Source: Streptomyces antimicrobicus
Lineage (GTDB): Bacteria > Actinomycetota > Actinomycetes > Streptomycetales > Streptomycetaceae
Length of the DNA: 64,000 bases
Assembly: GCF_020532625.1 (NCBI RefSeq)
Contig: NZ_JAJAUY010000011.1
Coordinates: 21,759 to 85,758 of the forward strand
Direction of reading: 5' to 3'
Shown: in pieces, positions 44,350 to 52,953 of the stretch
Numbering within the stretch: position 1 is the first letter of the stretch
How the letters are laid out: each line of letters begins with the position of its first letter
Notes under the pieces: generated by a model
Database searches by the model: none
The model's input: the letters and a program-made list of their open reading frames with translations, nothing else
What the model was told of the DNA's origin: nothing
Translations under genes and position numbers: made by a program

Positions 44350-45564
44350 ATGACCAGCAGCAGCCCCCAGCGCTCCAGCAGCCGCCCCGGGCACCCCAGC
44401 CCCGACCGGCCGCTGCGCCCAGGGCTGCTCGAAGCAGGCCAACTGCCCCACCCAGCAGCACGACCCCGTACCGACCAGCCACCCGGCCCAGCAGGCACAC
44501 CCCGCCCGAGAGGCAGACGCGCAACCGACCAGGAGCTCCCCCCAAGAGGCGAACGCGCAACCGACCAGCGCCCCCACCCAGGAGGCGAACGCGCAACCGA
44601 CCAGCGGCCCCACCCAGGAGGCCGACCCCGATCCACCCGGCCGCTCCGCGCGGCCCTGGCCGCCCTGCTGACCGCCGCCGTCGTCCTCCCCATGTCCGCC
44701 GCCGCCTCGCCGGACGTCCCCGCGCCCGCCGCCCACCGCTTCTCCGACACGGCCCCCGCGCCGGAGCGCTACGCCGCCAACCTCGACAACCTCACCCGCG
44801 CCGCCGCGATGGCCCAGGAGGCCGGTCGCACCGGCCGGGCCGCGCGGCTGCGCGAGATGACCGCCGGCGGATCGGCCCAGTTCCTCGCCTTCGACGGGCG
44901 AGGCACGGGCCGAGCCGTCGAAGTCTTCGGCAGCCTGGCCACCGCGGACCGGATCGCCGTCCTGGTCCCGGGGTCGGACACCACGCTGGACACGTACCAG
45001 AGGTTCCGTGCCGGGGCGGTCGCCCTGCACCAGCGCCTCGACCGTGAGCATCCACGCTCCGCCGTCGTGGCCTGGCTCGGGTACGACACCCCCGGCACGG
45101 TCAGCCCGTCGGTCACCACCACCGGGCGGGCCGACGACGCCGCCCGCCGACTGACCGGCTTCCTCACGGAGATACGGACCCTGACCGGGCCGGACGCCCG
45201 ACTGTCGCTGCTGTGCCACTCCTACGGCTCCGTCGTCTGCGCCCGCACCCCGACCGGGCCCGCCGTCACCGACATCGCCCTGTACGGCAGCCCGGGTACG
45301 GCCGCCGGCACGGCAGCCGAGCTGCCCACCTCAGCCCGGGTGTGGGCCGGACGCGGCAGCGGCGACTGGATAGCCAACGTGCCCCACGTCCGCCTCGGCA
45401 GCATCGGTTTCGGCACGGACCCGGTCGACCCGGCCTTCGGCGCCCACCGGTTCCCCGCGGGCGCGGCCGGCCACAGCGACTACCTCAAGCCGGGTTCCGG
45501 CTCCCTCGACAGCCTCGCCCGCATCGTGCTGGGCACCGCACTCCCGGAGGCCTCCCATGGCTGA
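44350..45564 (+). CDS. Secreted or membrane alpha/beta hydrolase (DUF1023-like)
   Basis: A 404-residue protein. Residues ~57-90 contain three 12-residue repeats (ATDQRPHPGGER) from 36-base units. A hydrophobic segment LRAALAALLTAAVVLPMSAAA at about 96-116 is a late signal or anchor, so the catalytic part is outside the membrane. That part has IAVLVPGSDTTLDTYQRF, AWLGYDTPGTVSPS and nucleophile Ser291 in LLCHSYGSVV, the DUF1023 hydrolase pattern. His near the end (PAGAAGHSDYL) could complete the triad. It overlaps the acyltransferase gene by eight bases. A role in lipid or cell-envelope turnover is plausible. Confidence 0.82.
   Translation: MTSSSPQRSSSRPGHPSPDRPLRPGLLEAGQLPHPAARPRTDQPPGPAGTPRPRGRRATDQELPPRGERATDQRPHPGGERATDQRPHPGGRPRSTRPLRAALAALLTAAVVLPMSAAASPDVPAPAAHRFSDTAPAPERYAANLDNLTRAAAMAQEAGRTGRAARLREMTAGGSAQFLAFDGRGTGRAVEVFGSLATADRIAVLVPGSDTTLDTYQRFRAGAVALHQRLDREHPRSAVVAWLGYDTPGTVSPSVTTTGRADDAARRLTGFLTEIRTLTGPDARLSLLCHSYGSVVCARTPTGPAVTDIALYGSPGTAAGTAAELPTSARVWAGRGSGDWIANVPHVRLGSIGFGTDPVDPAFGAHRFPAGAAGHSDYLKPGSGSLDSLARIVLGTALPEASHG
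44521..44626 (+). repeat. 36-base repeats in the hydrolase gene
   Basis: Three units start at 44521, 44557 and 44593. They code for twelve-residue blocks in the cytoplasmic N-terminal tail. Confidence 0.8.
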
Positions 45565-46870
45565 GCCCCTCACCCGCTGGGCCCGGCTCGCCGCCACGGT
45601 CGACCGCGCCACCCCGACCGACCGGGACCGTGCCGTCGACGCCCTGCGTGCCCTGGCCATCCTCGGCGTGGTCCTCGGCCACTGGCTGGTGACCGCGCTC
45701 ACCGCGAACGACGGCGGGCTGAGTACCACGAGCCCGCTGGCGCACATGCCGTGGCTGGCCCCCGTCTCCTGGGTGTTCCAGACCCTGGCCGTGTTCTTCC
45801 TCGTCGGCGGGTACGTCGGCGCCGCCGGCTACGCCTCGGCACGCCACCGCGGAGTGCCGTACCGGGCGTGGGTGAAGGGCCGCCTGCACCGCCTGTTCCG
45901 GCCGGTGGCCGCCGTGCTCACGCTGTGGTCGGTGGCCTCGGTGGGGATGCTGCTGGGCGGAGTGTCGCTGAGCACCATCGAGTCGCTGCTGACGCTGGTC
46001 CTGTCTCCGCTGTGGTTCCTGCTGGTCTTCGCGGCGCTGACCGCCGCCACCCCGCTGGTGTCCCGGATGCATCCGCTGTGGCCGCTGGCCGTGGTGGCGG
46101 CGGTGGACGCGGCACGGTTCGCCCTGGGGGCGCCCGGGTGGCTCGGCTGGGTCAATGTGGCGGCGGGCTGGCTGGTGCCGTACACCCTCGGCGCCGCCTG
46201 GTCTCGAGGCGTACTGCCCCGCCGCGCCCCGGTCGTGCTGCTGGCCGGCGGCGGCGCGGCCGTCACCGCGCTGGTCCTCTTCGGCGGCTACCCGGCCTCG
46301 ATGGTGGGCGTGCCGGGGGCGTCGATCTCCAACCTCAATCCGCCGACGCTGGCCGCCGTCGCGTTCGGTCTGGCCCAGTGCGGCCTGGCACTGCTGCTGC
46401 GCGAACCGCTGGCGCGGCGGATGCGCCGGCCCCGCGCCTGGGCGAAGGTGGCGCTGGTCAACCTGTCGGCGATGACGGTCTTCCTGTGGCACCAGACCGC
46501 CATGATGGCCGTCACCGCCAGCGGCCTGCTGGCAGGCACGGCCCTGCCCGGGCTGCACACCGTCCCCGACTCCTGGACCTGGATCCCGGCCCGCCTGCTG
46601 TGGCTTCCGGTGTTCGCCGCAGCGCTCCTGTTCTGCTGGGCCGCGTTCCGCACGTACGAGCAGCGCCCGCGCCGCCCGCGCCGCCCGCAGAACCGCGCCG
46701 CCCGGTCCCGGCATGCAACACCGCCCCCGCCACCGCCCCCGACCTCGCCCCCGCTCCCGCCGCCGGTCGAAGTCCGGCCCACGCACCGGACCTCAGCCCC
46801 GCGGCCCGCCCCGCCGGCCCAGCTCCCCCGTGGGTACATACCGATAAGCAAGGAGGTCAGCCATGCCTAG
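45557..46870 (+). CDS. Acyltransferase 3 family membrane protein
   Basis: A 437-residue protein with about ten membrane helices. DRDRAVDALRALAILGVVLGHWLV near residues 20-43 is the acyltransferase-3 start, where the R...H motif holds a catalytic His. VFFLVGGYVGAAGYAS and VFLWHQTAMMAV follow. Such enzymes move acyl groups onto extracytoplasmic sugars or lipids. The Pro/Arg-rich tail after about 375 should be cytoplasmic. Its start overlaps the hydrolase and its end overlaps the sensor kinase, each by eight bases, so the four genes form one unit. Confidence 0.88.
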   Translation: MAEPLTRWARLAATVDRATPTDRDRAVDALRALAILGVVLGHWLVTALTANDGGLSTTSPLAHMPWLAPVSWVFQTLAVFFLVGGYVGAAGYASARHRGVPYRAWVKGRLHRLFRPVAAVLTLWSVASVGMLLGGVSLSTIESLLTLVLSPLWFLLVFAALTAATPLVSRMHPLWPLAVVAAVDAARFALGAPGWLGWVNVAAGWLVPYTLGAAWSRGVLPRRAPVVLLAGGGAAVTALVLFGGYPASMVGVPGASISNLNPPTLAAVAFGLAQCGLALLLREPLARRMRRPRAWAKVALVNLSAMTVFLWHQTAMMAVTASGLLAGTALPGLHTVPDSWTWIPARLLWLPVFAAALLFCWAAFRTYEQRPRRPRRPQNRAARSRHATPPPPPPPTSPPLPPPVEVRPTHRTSAPRPAPPAQLPRGYIPISKEVSHA

Positions 46871-48188
46871 GCTGGCCGGCATGATCCCCCAGAGTGAGAC
46901 CCCCGCACCGGTCCCGTCGGAGGTGCGCCGGGCCGCGTGGACGGTGGTGCGGGACCTGCTCACCGTGGAGCACCAGCCGCTCCCGCGCATGCGCAGGCCG
47001 CGCTGGCTGGCGTACCTGCCGCACTGCCTGGTCGGCTACGCCGCGATCTTCTTCAGCTTCCTGGTGACCCAGCAGCTGAGCGAGCACTACCAGCTGCGCG
47101 GTGGCATTCCGCTCGCCCTGGGGCTGCTGACCGGGGCCTCCGTCGTGCTCACCATGTTCCGGCCGATGGGCGGCTTCTGGCTGGCGACGGGCACCACCGT
47201 CTGGATCGCCGTACTGACCCGGCCGCACGTCACGGGCGGGCAGACCTGGCCGTGGCTGCCCGGCGGGCTCCCCGCCTACGCCCTGGTGCTGCTGCTGGTG
47301 TCACTGCGGGTGGCGCCCCGGGTGACGGCCGAGGCGGTGGCCGTCGCGCTGGTGTTCACCGGCGGCGCCGAGCTGGCGTTCCGGCCTCCGCAGGGCAGCA
47401 TGTCCGCCCTCAGCGAGGTCCTCGTCCTCTTCGGTGTCACGGGGCTGCTGGGCTACGCGCTGCGCGCCGTCCGGCTGGCCCGCGGCCAGCTGCAGGAACA
47501 GGAGACGCAGACCGAGGCGGAGCGGGCGCGGCGCACACTGCTGGAGGAGCGCAGCCGGATCGCGCGCGAGCTCCACGACGTGGTCGCCCACCACATGTCG
47601 GTGATCTCGATCCAGGCGCAGGTGGCCCCGCACCTGGTGGAGAACCCGTCGCAGGAGCTCAAGGAGAATCTGGCGGGCATCCGGCAGAACGCCCTGGAGG
47701 CCCTGACGGAGCTGCGCCGGGTGCTGGGCGTGCTCCGCTCGGAGAACGCGGACGACCCGGCGAACCCGCACCACCCCCAGCCCACCCTCGCCGACCTCGA
47801 CACCCTGGTGGACAACGTGCGCGCGGCCGGCCTGGACGTCACCACCGAACGAGCGGGTGTCCGCCGGCCCTTGACACCCGGCGTCGAGCTGACCGCCTAC
47901 CGCATCGTGCAGGAGGCGCTGAGCAACTGCCTGCGCCACGCCCCCGGTTCGCGGGTGGAGGTCGGGATCGCCTACGGGCCCCACGAGTTGTACCTGTGCG
48001 TCGCCAACAGCCGGCCGACCCGCCCCGTCCAGGCGTCGCCTGGCGCCGGGCACGGCCTGCTGGGGATGCGCGAGCGAGCAGGCATGCTGGGGGGCGAGCT
48101 GGCCGCCGGCCCCCGACCCGGTGGCGGGTACGAGGTGACCGCCCACCTCCCCGTGGACCCCGCCGAGACGACCGAAGGAGCCGCATGA
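46863..48188 (+). CDS. Sensor histidine kinase (NarL-type system), first
   Basis: A 441-residue kinase preceded by a strong AAGGAGGT site. Four or more membrane helices lie at about 50-165 (YLPHCLVGYAAIFFSFLV and following). The HisKA_3 domain has phospho-His238 in ARELHDVVAHHMSVI. The ATPase part includes AYRIVQEALSNCLRHAP and GHGLLGMRERAGMLGG. No large sensor domain is seen outside the membrane, so it may sense the membrane itself, like DesK. It overlaps the response regulator by four bases. The coupled hydrolase and acyltransferase suggest an envelope-lipid stimulus. Confidence 0.92.
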   Translation: MPRLAGMIPQSETPAPVPSEVRRAAWTVVRDLLTVEHQPLPRMRRPRWLAYLPHCLVGYAAIFFSFLVTQQLSEHYQLRGGIPLALGLLTGASVVLTMFRPMGGFWLATGTTVWIAVLTRPHVTGGQTWPWLPGGLPAYALVLLLVSLRVAPRVTAEAVAVALVFTGGAELAFRPPQGSMSALSEVLVLFGVTGLLGYALRAVRLARGQLQEQETQTEAERARRTLLEERSRIARELHDVVAHHMSVISIQAQVAPHLVENPSQELKENLAGIRQNALEALTELRRVLGVLRSENADDPANPHHPQPTLADLDTLVDNVRAAGLDVTTERAGVRRPLTPGVELTAYRIVQEALSNCLRHAPGSRVEVGIAYGPHELYLCVANSRPTRPVQASPGAGHGLLGMRERAGMLGGELAAGPRPGGGYEVTAHLPVDPAETTEGAA

Positions 48189-48856
48189 CCACGCCGATCC
48201 GGGTGATGATCGCCGACGACCAGATGATGGTCCGGCAGGGGTTCACCGTCCTGCTCAACGCCCAGCCCGACATCGAGGTGGTCGGCCAGGCCGTGGACGG
48301 CGCCGACGCCGTGGCGAAGGTCGCCGAGCTGGCCCCCGACGTCGTCCTCATGGACATCCGCATGCCCGGCATGGGCGGCATCGAGGCCACCGCCACCCTC
48401 ACGGGCGCCCCCGGCTCGACGGTCAAGGTGCTGGTGCTGACCACCTTCGACCTCGACGAGTACGTGTACGAGGCGCTGCGCGCCGGGGCCTCCGGCTTCC
48501 TGCTGAAGGACGCCTCCGCCGAACAGCTCGCCGAGGCGGTGCGGGTGATCGCGGCCGGGGAGGCGCTGCTGTCCCCGAACATCACCAAGCGGCTGATCAC
48601 CGAGTTCTCCCGGATGGGAGCTCCGCGCGGGCCCTCCAAGGAGCGCATCGGCGAGCTGACGGAACGCGAGACGGAGGTGCTGGCGCTGATCGCCCAGGGG
48701 CTGTCCAACGCGGAGATCGCCAAGCACCTGCTGGTGGCCGAACAGACGGTGAAGACGCATGTGAGCCGGATCCTGGTGAAGCTGCAGCTACGCGACCGCA
48801 CCCAGGCCGCGGTGTTCGCGTACGAGACGGGCCTGGTCCGTCCGACGGGCTACTGA
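48185..48856 (+). CDS. NarL/FixJ response regulator, first
   Basis: A 223-residue regulator. The receiver domain begins MTTPIRVMIADDQMMVRQGF, with acidic pocket DD at 11-12 and phospho-Asp57 in VVLMDIRMPG. Thr in LTTFD and Lys in LLKDAS complete it. The output is LuxR-type HTH: LTERETEVLALIAQGLSNAE and VAEQTVKTHVSRILVKLQL. It should be phosphorylated by the kinase upstream. Sequence is very close to the second regulator at 50264, so cross-talk is possible. Confidence 0.94.
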   Translation: MTTPIRVMIADDQMMVRQGFTVLLNAQPDIEVVGQAVDGADAVAKVAELAPDVVLMDIRMPGMGGIEATATLTGAPGSTVKVLVLTTFDLDEYVYEALRAGASGFLLKDASAEQLAEAVRVIAAGEALLSPNITKRLITEFSRMGAPRGPSKERIGELTERETEVLALIAQGLSNAEIAKHLLVAEQTVKTHVSRILVKLQLRDRTQAAVFAYETGLVRPTGY

Positions 48857-48864
48857 GTGCACCG

Positions 48865-48879
48865 CGTAGTACCTGAGAG
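48865..48879 (+). promoter_or_regulatory. Shared motif CGTARTACCTGAGAG, copy 2
   Basis: CGTAGTACCTGAGAG lies 66 bases before the second kinase start and 53 bases before a -10-like TACCGT. It matches copy 1 at 44229 in 14 of 15 bases. No third copy was noticed in the window. Confidence 0.45.
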
Positions 48880-48931
48880 GGAGGCGGGGAAATCCGTAGC
48901 AGTGGCGACGCGGACGACAGCGGCGGCGGCC

Positions 48932-48937
48932 TACCGT
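48932..48937 (+). promoter_or_regulatory. Possible -10 element for leaderless second kinase mRNA
   Basis: TACCGT ends seven bases before the GTG at 48945, and no ribosome site is seen. This distance fits transcription starting at the first codon. Confidence 0.35.
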
Positions 48938-48944
48938 TTCGAGT

Positions 48945-50267
48945 GTGACCGAGACAACGACCGGGGCGGACTCCCGGACACCTGAAATGCTGATGGCGTC
49001 GGGCCTGTTCGCGGCTCTGCGCCGGGACCTGATCACCGATGCCTTCGCCTACCGTCCGCTGCCCCCGATGCGCACGGACGGGCCGGTCGTCCGGCGCCTG
49101 CCGGCCCGGCTGCGGGAGGAGACCACGCGGCTGCCGCATCTGGCGGTCGGCCTGGTCGCCATCGTCGTGGTGCTCCTCGCCCTGGCCCCGGCCAACGGTG
49201 GGCTCCTGCCGCCCGCCGGGAATCTGGTCGTCGGCCTCATAGCGGCGGCGCCGGTGATGATGACGCTGGTGCGGCCGATCGGGGCGTTCTGGGCGGCGAT
49301 AGCCATGACGGCGGCGCTGTCCGTGATGCAGCCCGGTGGCGCGATGGGCCTGTGGTCGCCGAGTTCCTTCGTCGCGCAGCTGACCGTCCTGGTGGTCGTG
49401 GCGATGCGGGTGGGGCCCCGCGTCGCGGGGTGGATGTGGCTGGTGACCTGCGGGACCGGCGTCGTCCTGACCGTGTTCCTCGGGCGGGGCGAGTTGGCGG
49501 ACGTCTTCCCCATGGCCATGACCTCGGCGCTGGCGCTGCTGGTGGTCAGCGTCCGGTACATACGGGTGGCCGCGGAGGAGGAGGTGACCGCACAGCAGGT
49601 GGTCACGGCCGTCGAGCGGGACCGGCGGACGCTGCTGGAGGAGCGCACGACCATCGCCCGGGAGCTCCACGACGTCGTGGCCCACCACATGTCGGTCGTC
49701 GCGATCCAGGCGGAGGCCGCGCCCTACCGTGTGTTGAATCCCCCGCCCGAGCTGGTGACGGCGTTCGCGACCATCCGGGAGAACGCGGTCTCGGCACTGA
49801 CGGAGCTGCGCCGGGTGCTGGGCGTCGTACGGTCCGCGGACTACGAGGCGCCGGACGCCCCGCAGCCGACCCTGGCCGAGCTGGACGGCCTGCTGGCCAA
49901 TGTCCGCGAGGCCGGGCTGAGGGTGGAGAAGACCGTGACCGGCACGGTCCGGGAGCTTCCGCAGGGAGTGGAGCTGTCGGCGTACCGGATCGTTCAGGAG
50001 GCGCTGAGCAACACGCTGCGCCACGCGCCCGGGGCCGCGGCCGTGGTGGAGGTGTCGTACGTGCTGAGCGGGCTCGGGGTGCGCGTGGTCAACGACGCCC
50101 CGACCGGGGACATACGCCCGGTGCCCGGTGCGGGGCACGGGATCACGGGCATACGGGAGCGGGTGGCGATGCTGGAGGGGGAGATGACGGCCGGTAAGAC
50201 GGAGGCTGGAGGGTACGAGGTGGCGGTGTTCATACCCGTGCGGCGGTCCGCCGAGGACGCGGCGTGA
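48945..50267 (+). CDS. Sensor histidine kinase (NarL-type system), second
   Basis: A 440-residue paralogue of the kinase at 46863. It starts at the GTG 48945 (MTETTTGADSRTPEMLMAS). About five membrane helices lie between 65 and 205. The phospho-His is 242 in ARELHDVVAHHMSVVAIQAE. LSAYRIVQEALSNTLRHAP and GHGITGIRERVAMLEG form the ATPase site. Its outer loops are short. It overlaps its regulator by four bases. The high similarity to the first kinase over the catalytic part points to a tandem duplication, with more divergence in the membrane part. Confidence 0.92.
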   Translation: MTETTTGADSRTPEMLMASGLFAALRRDLITDAFAYRPLPPMRTDGPVVRRLPARLREETTRLPHLAVGLVAIVVVLLALAPANGGLLPPAGNLVVGLIAAAPVMMTLVRPIGAFWAAIAMTAALSVMQPGGAMGLWSPSSFVAQLTVLVVVAMRVGPRVAGWMWLVTCGTGVVLTVFLGRGELADVFPMAMTSALALLVVSVRYIRVAAEEEVTAQQVVTAVERDRRTLLEERTTIARELHDVVAHHMSVVAIQAEAAPYRVLNPPPELVTAFATIRENAVSALTELRRVLGVVRSADYEAPDAPQPTLAELDGLLANVREAGLRVEKTVTGTVRELPQGVELSAYRIVQEALSNTLRHAPGAAAVVEVSYVLSGLGVRVVNDAPTGDIRPVPGAGHGITGIRERVAMLEGEMTAGKTEAGGYEVAVFIPVRRSAEDAA

Positions 50268-50923
50268 CGATCAGGGTCCTGATCGTGGACGACCAGATGA
50301 TGGTGAGGGAGGGTTTCTCGGTCCTGCTGAACGCGCAGGCCGACATCGAGGTGGTGGGCGAGGCGGTCGACGGCCGGGAGGCCATCGCCCAGGTGGCGGC
50401 CCTGCGGCCGGACGTGGTGCTGATGGACATCCGGATGCCCGTGCTCAACGGCTTGGAGGCCACGCGGGAGATCGTGGCGGCGGACGCGGACGCGAAGGTG
50501 CTGGTCCTGACGACCTTCGACCTCGACGAGTACGTGTACCAGGCGCTGCGGGCGGGCGCCTCCGGCTTCCTCCTCAAGGACGCCTCCGCCCGTCAGCTCG
50601 CCGAGGGGGTGCGGGTGGTGGCGGCCGGCGAGGCGCTGCTGGCGCCGTCGGTGACCAAGCGGCTGATCGTCGAGTTCTCCAAGCTCTCGGAGCCGCCGCG
50701 GGTCGGGGCCCCGGCCGCGGCGGGCGAGTTGACGGAACGGGAGACGGAGGTGTTGGTCCTGATCGCGCAGGGCCTGTCCAACGCGGAGATAGCCGACCGG
50801 CTCGTCGTCGCGGAGTCCACGGTCAAGACGCACGTCAGCCGGGTCCTGGTGAAGCTGGGCCTGCGCGACCGCACCCAGGCCGCCGTGTACGCGTACGAGA
50901 CCCGGCTGGTGGTCCCGTCGTAG
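50264..50923 (+). CDS. NarL/FixJ response regulator, second
   Basis: A 219-residue regulator from the GTG at 50264 (MTIRVLIVDDQMMVREGF). Phospho-Asp55 lies in VVLMDIRMPV. The HTH is LTERETEVLVLIAQGLSNAE and VAESTVKTHVSRVLVKLGL. The recognition helix VKTHVSRxLVKL is the same as in the first regulator, so the two probably bind similar sites. That agrees with the motif shared by the two promoter regions. Confidence 0.94.
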   Translation: MTIRVLIVDDQMMVREGFSVLLNAQADIEVVGEAVDGREAIAQVAALRPDVVLMDIRMPVLNGLEATREIVAADADAKVLVLTTFDLDEYVYQALRAGASGFLLKDASARQLAEGVRVVAAGEALLAPSVTKRLIVEFSKLSEPPRVGAPAAAGELTERETEVLVLIAQGLSNAEIADRLVVAESTVKTHVSRVLVKLGLRDRTQAAVYAYETRLVVPS

Positions 50924-51005
50924 GGCCGCAAGTCCCTGGTGGATACGGCTGGCCGGTCCGTCGAAGGCCGGTCCGGTCGGTCCCCGGCGGGGCTAAGGTC
51001 CGGGG

Positions 51006-52214
51006 ATGGACATGGACTTCGACCCGTGGGACCCCTCGTTCGTCGCCGATCCGTACCCCGCCTACGCCGCCCTGCGCGCTCGGGGCAGGGCCATCCCCTA
51101 CGAGCCGACCGGGCAGTGGCTGATCCCGCACCACGCCGATGTGAGCGCGCTGCTGCGGGACCGGCGGCTGGGGCGCACCTATCTGCACCGGTTCAGCCAC
51201 GAGGAGTTCGGGCGGACGCCGCCGCCGGCCGAGCACGAACCGTTCCACACGCTCAACGACCACGGCATGCTCGACCTGGAGGACCCCGCGCACGCCCGGG
51301 TGCGGCGGCTGGTGTCCAAGGCGTTCACGCCGCGCACGGTGGAGCGGCTGGCGCCGACCGTCGGGCGGATGGCCCAGGACCTGGTGGCCGGGTTCGTGGC
51401 GGACGGGGGCGGTGACCTGCTCACCGCCGTCGCCGAGCCGTTGCCCGTCGCCGTGATCGCCGAGCTGCTCGGTGTCCCGGAGGCGGACCGGGGGCTGCTG
51501 CGGCCCTGGTCGGCGGACATCTGCGGGATGTTCGAGCTCCACCCGTCCGAGGAGACCGCGCGGCGGGCGGTGCGGGCCTCGGTGGAGTTCAGCGCATACC
51601 TGCGGGAGCTGATCGCCGAGCGGCGCAAGGATCCGGGTGAGGACCTGGTGTCGGCGTTGATCGCCGCGCACGACGAGGAGGGGAGGCTCAGTGAACAGGA
51701 GATGATCTCTACCTGTGTGCTGCTGCTCAACGCGGGCCACGAAGCCACGGTGAACACCACGGCCAACGGGTGGTGGACCCTGTTCCGTCATCCTGCCGAG
51801 CTGGCCGCTCTGCGCGCCGATCGCGGACTTCTGTCCACAGCTGTGGACGAACTTCTGCGCTTCGACACTCCGCTGCAGATGTTCGAGCGCTGGGTGCTCG
51901 ACGAGATCGAGGTCGGCGGCACCGTGATCCCGCGCGGGGCGGAGGTGGCGCTGCTGTTCGGCTCGGCCAACCGCGACCCGGCCCGGTTCGCCCGCCCTGA
52001 CGACCTGGACCTGGCCCGGACCGACAATCCGCACCTGAGCTTCGGCGCCGGCATCCACTACTGCCTGGGCGCGCCCCTGGCCAAGGTGGAACTCACCGCG
52101 TCGTTCGGGGCCCTGCTGGCGGACACCACTCCGCCCCTGCGCCTCGTACGCGAGCCGCAGTGGCAGGAGGGCTACGTGATCAGGGGCCTCCGCGAACTGC
52201 TGATCGAGTTCTGA
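51006..52214 (+). CDS. Cytochrome P450
   Basis: A 402-residue soluble bacterial P450. Helix C region has DPAHARVRRLVSKAFTPRT. The oxygen-binding I helix is LLLNAGHEATVNTTANG, and the usual acid-alcohol pair is Glu-Ala-Thr. The ExxR motif is DELLR. The heme loop is LSFGAGIHYCLGAPLAK with the ligand Cys353. The layout fits the CYP107-like group. No ferredoxin gene adjoins it. The substrate cannot be told. A second ATG at 51012 is possible. Confidence 0.92.
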   Translation: MDMDFDPWDPSFVADPYPAYAALRARGRAIPYEPTGQWLIPHHADVSALLRDRRLGRTYLHRFSHEEFGRTPPPAEHEPFHTLNDHGMLDLEDPAHARVRRLVSKAFTPRTVERLAPTVGRMAQDLVAGFVADGGGDLLTAVAEPLPVAVIAELLGVPEADRGLLRPWSADICGMFELHPSEETARRAVRASVEFSAYLRELIAERRKDPGEDLVSALIAAHDEEGRLSEQEMISTCVLLLNAGHEATVNTTANGWWTLFRHPAELAALRADRGLLSTAVDELLRFDTPLQMFERWVLDEIEVGGTVIPRGAEVALLFGSANRDPARFARPDDLDLARTDNPHLSFGAGIHYCLGAPLAKVELTASFGALLADTTPPLRLVREPQWQEGYVIRGLRELLIEF

Positions 52215-52953
52215 CGCCCCTACCGACCCCGCCCGGCCGCCCCGGGGCGGGTCGGCCCAGGTCGGGCACCGCGGCGGGTGCGATGCCGAACGCCACCGGC
52301 GGAACGCGACCCGCGGGGGCTGCCCCGGCCGCCGCCATCGGGCACCGCGGCGAGAGCAGTGCCATGGCCGAGCGCCGCCGATCTGGCGCGGCTTCCCGAC
52401 CGCTGCCCGGTCGGCTACTGCCGTCCGGCCCCCTCCCGCCCAGCGCTCCCGGTCGGGCGCCGCGGTGCCATGGGCGAGCGCAGCCTGCCGACGGCTCCCC
52501 CGGCCGGACCCCGCGCTGCCCGGCCAGCGCTGCCCGGCCGCCCGAGCCAACCGCCCACGCCCGGGACATCCGTCCCGGCCGGGCCGCACGGCGGTCGGCC
52601 GAGGGGGGCCGCTGACCACCTGGCGCTGGCCCGCGGCGGTCGGCCGGCAGCGGGCAGCGACCAGCCGGTGCGCAGCGGGCAGCCGGGGGGCGGCGATCAG
52701 CCGGTGGGCAGTGAGCAGCGGCGGTGGGCAGTGGGCGGCCGCTGGACAGCGGGCAGCCGGTGGGCAGTGAGCAGCCGGTGCCCAGCGGGCAACCGGTGCG
52801 CAGCCGGCAGCGGCGGTGGGCAGTGGGCAGCGCCGGTGGGCAGTGAGCAGTCCGTGCGCAGCGGGCAGCGGCGGTGGTGGCCAGTCGGTGGCCACTGGCC
52901 ACCGGCCACGGGCCGGCGGATCGCGGGCCGCGGGTAGCGGTCTGCGGGCGGTT
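52215..52953. repeat. Tandem-repeat region between P450 and ABC transporter genes
   Basis: About 740 bases between convergent genes with no credible gene. From about 52620 to 52900 variants of GGTGGGCAGTGAGCAGCCGG recur a dozen or so times in a mosaic of 12- to 20-base units. The left half (52215-52600) is GC-rich with CGCTGCCCGGCCAG-like units. Long open frames on both strands arise from the repeats and are not called. Confidence 0.75.

Noticed and set aside
50835..52895. 686-residue minus-strand frame across the P450 gene and repeat block
   Set aside because: The first part is a translation of minisatellite units and the second is antisense to a clear P450.
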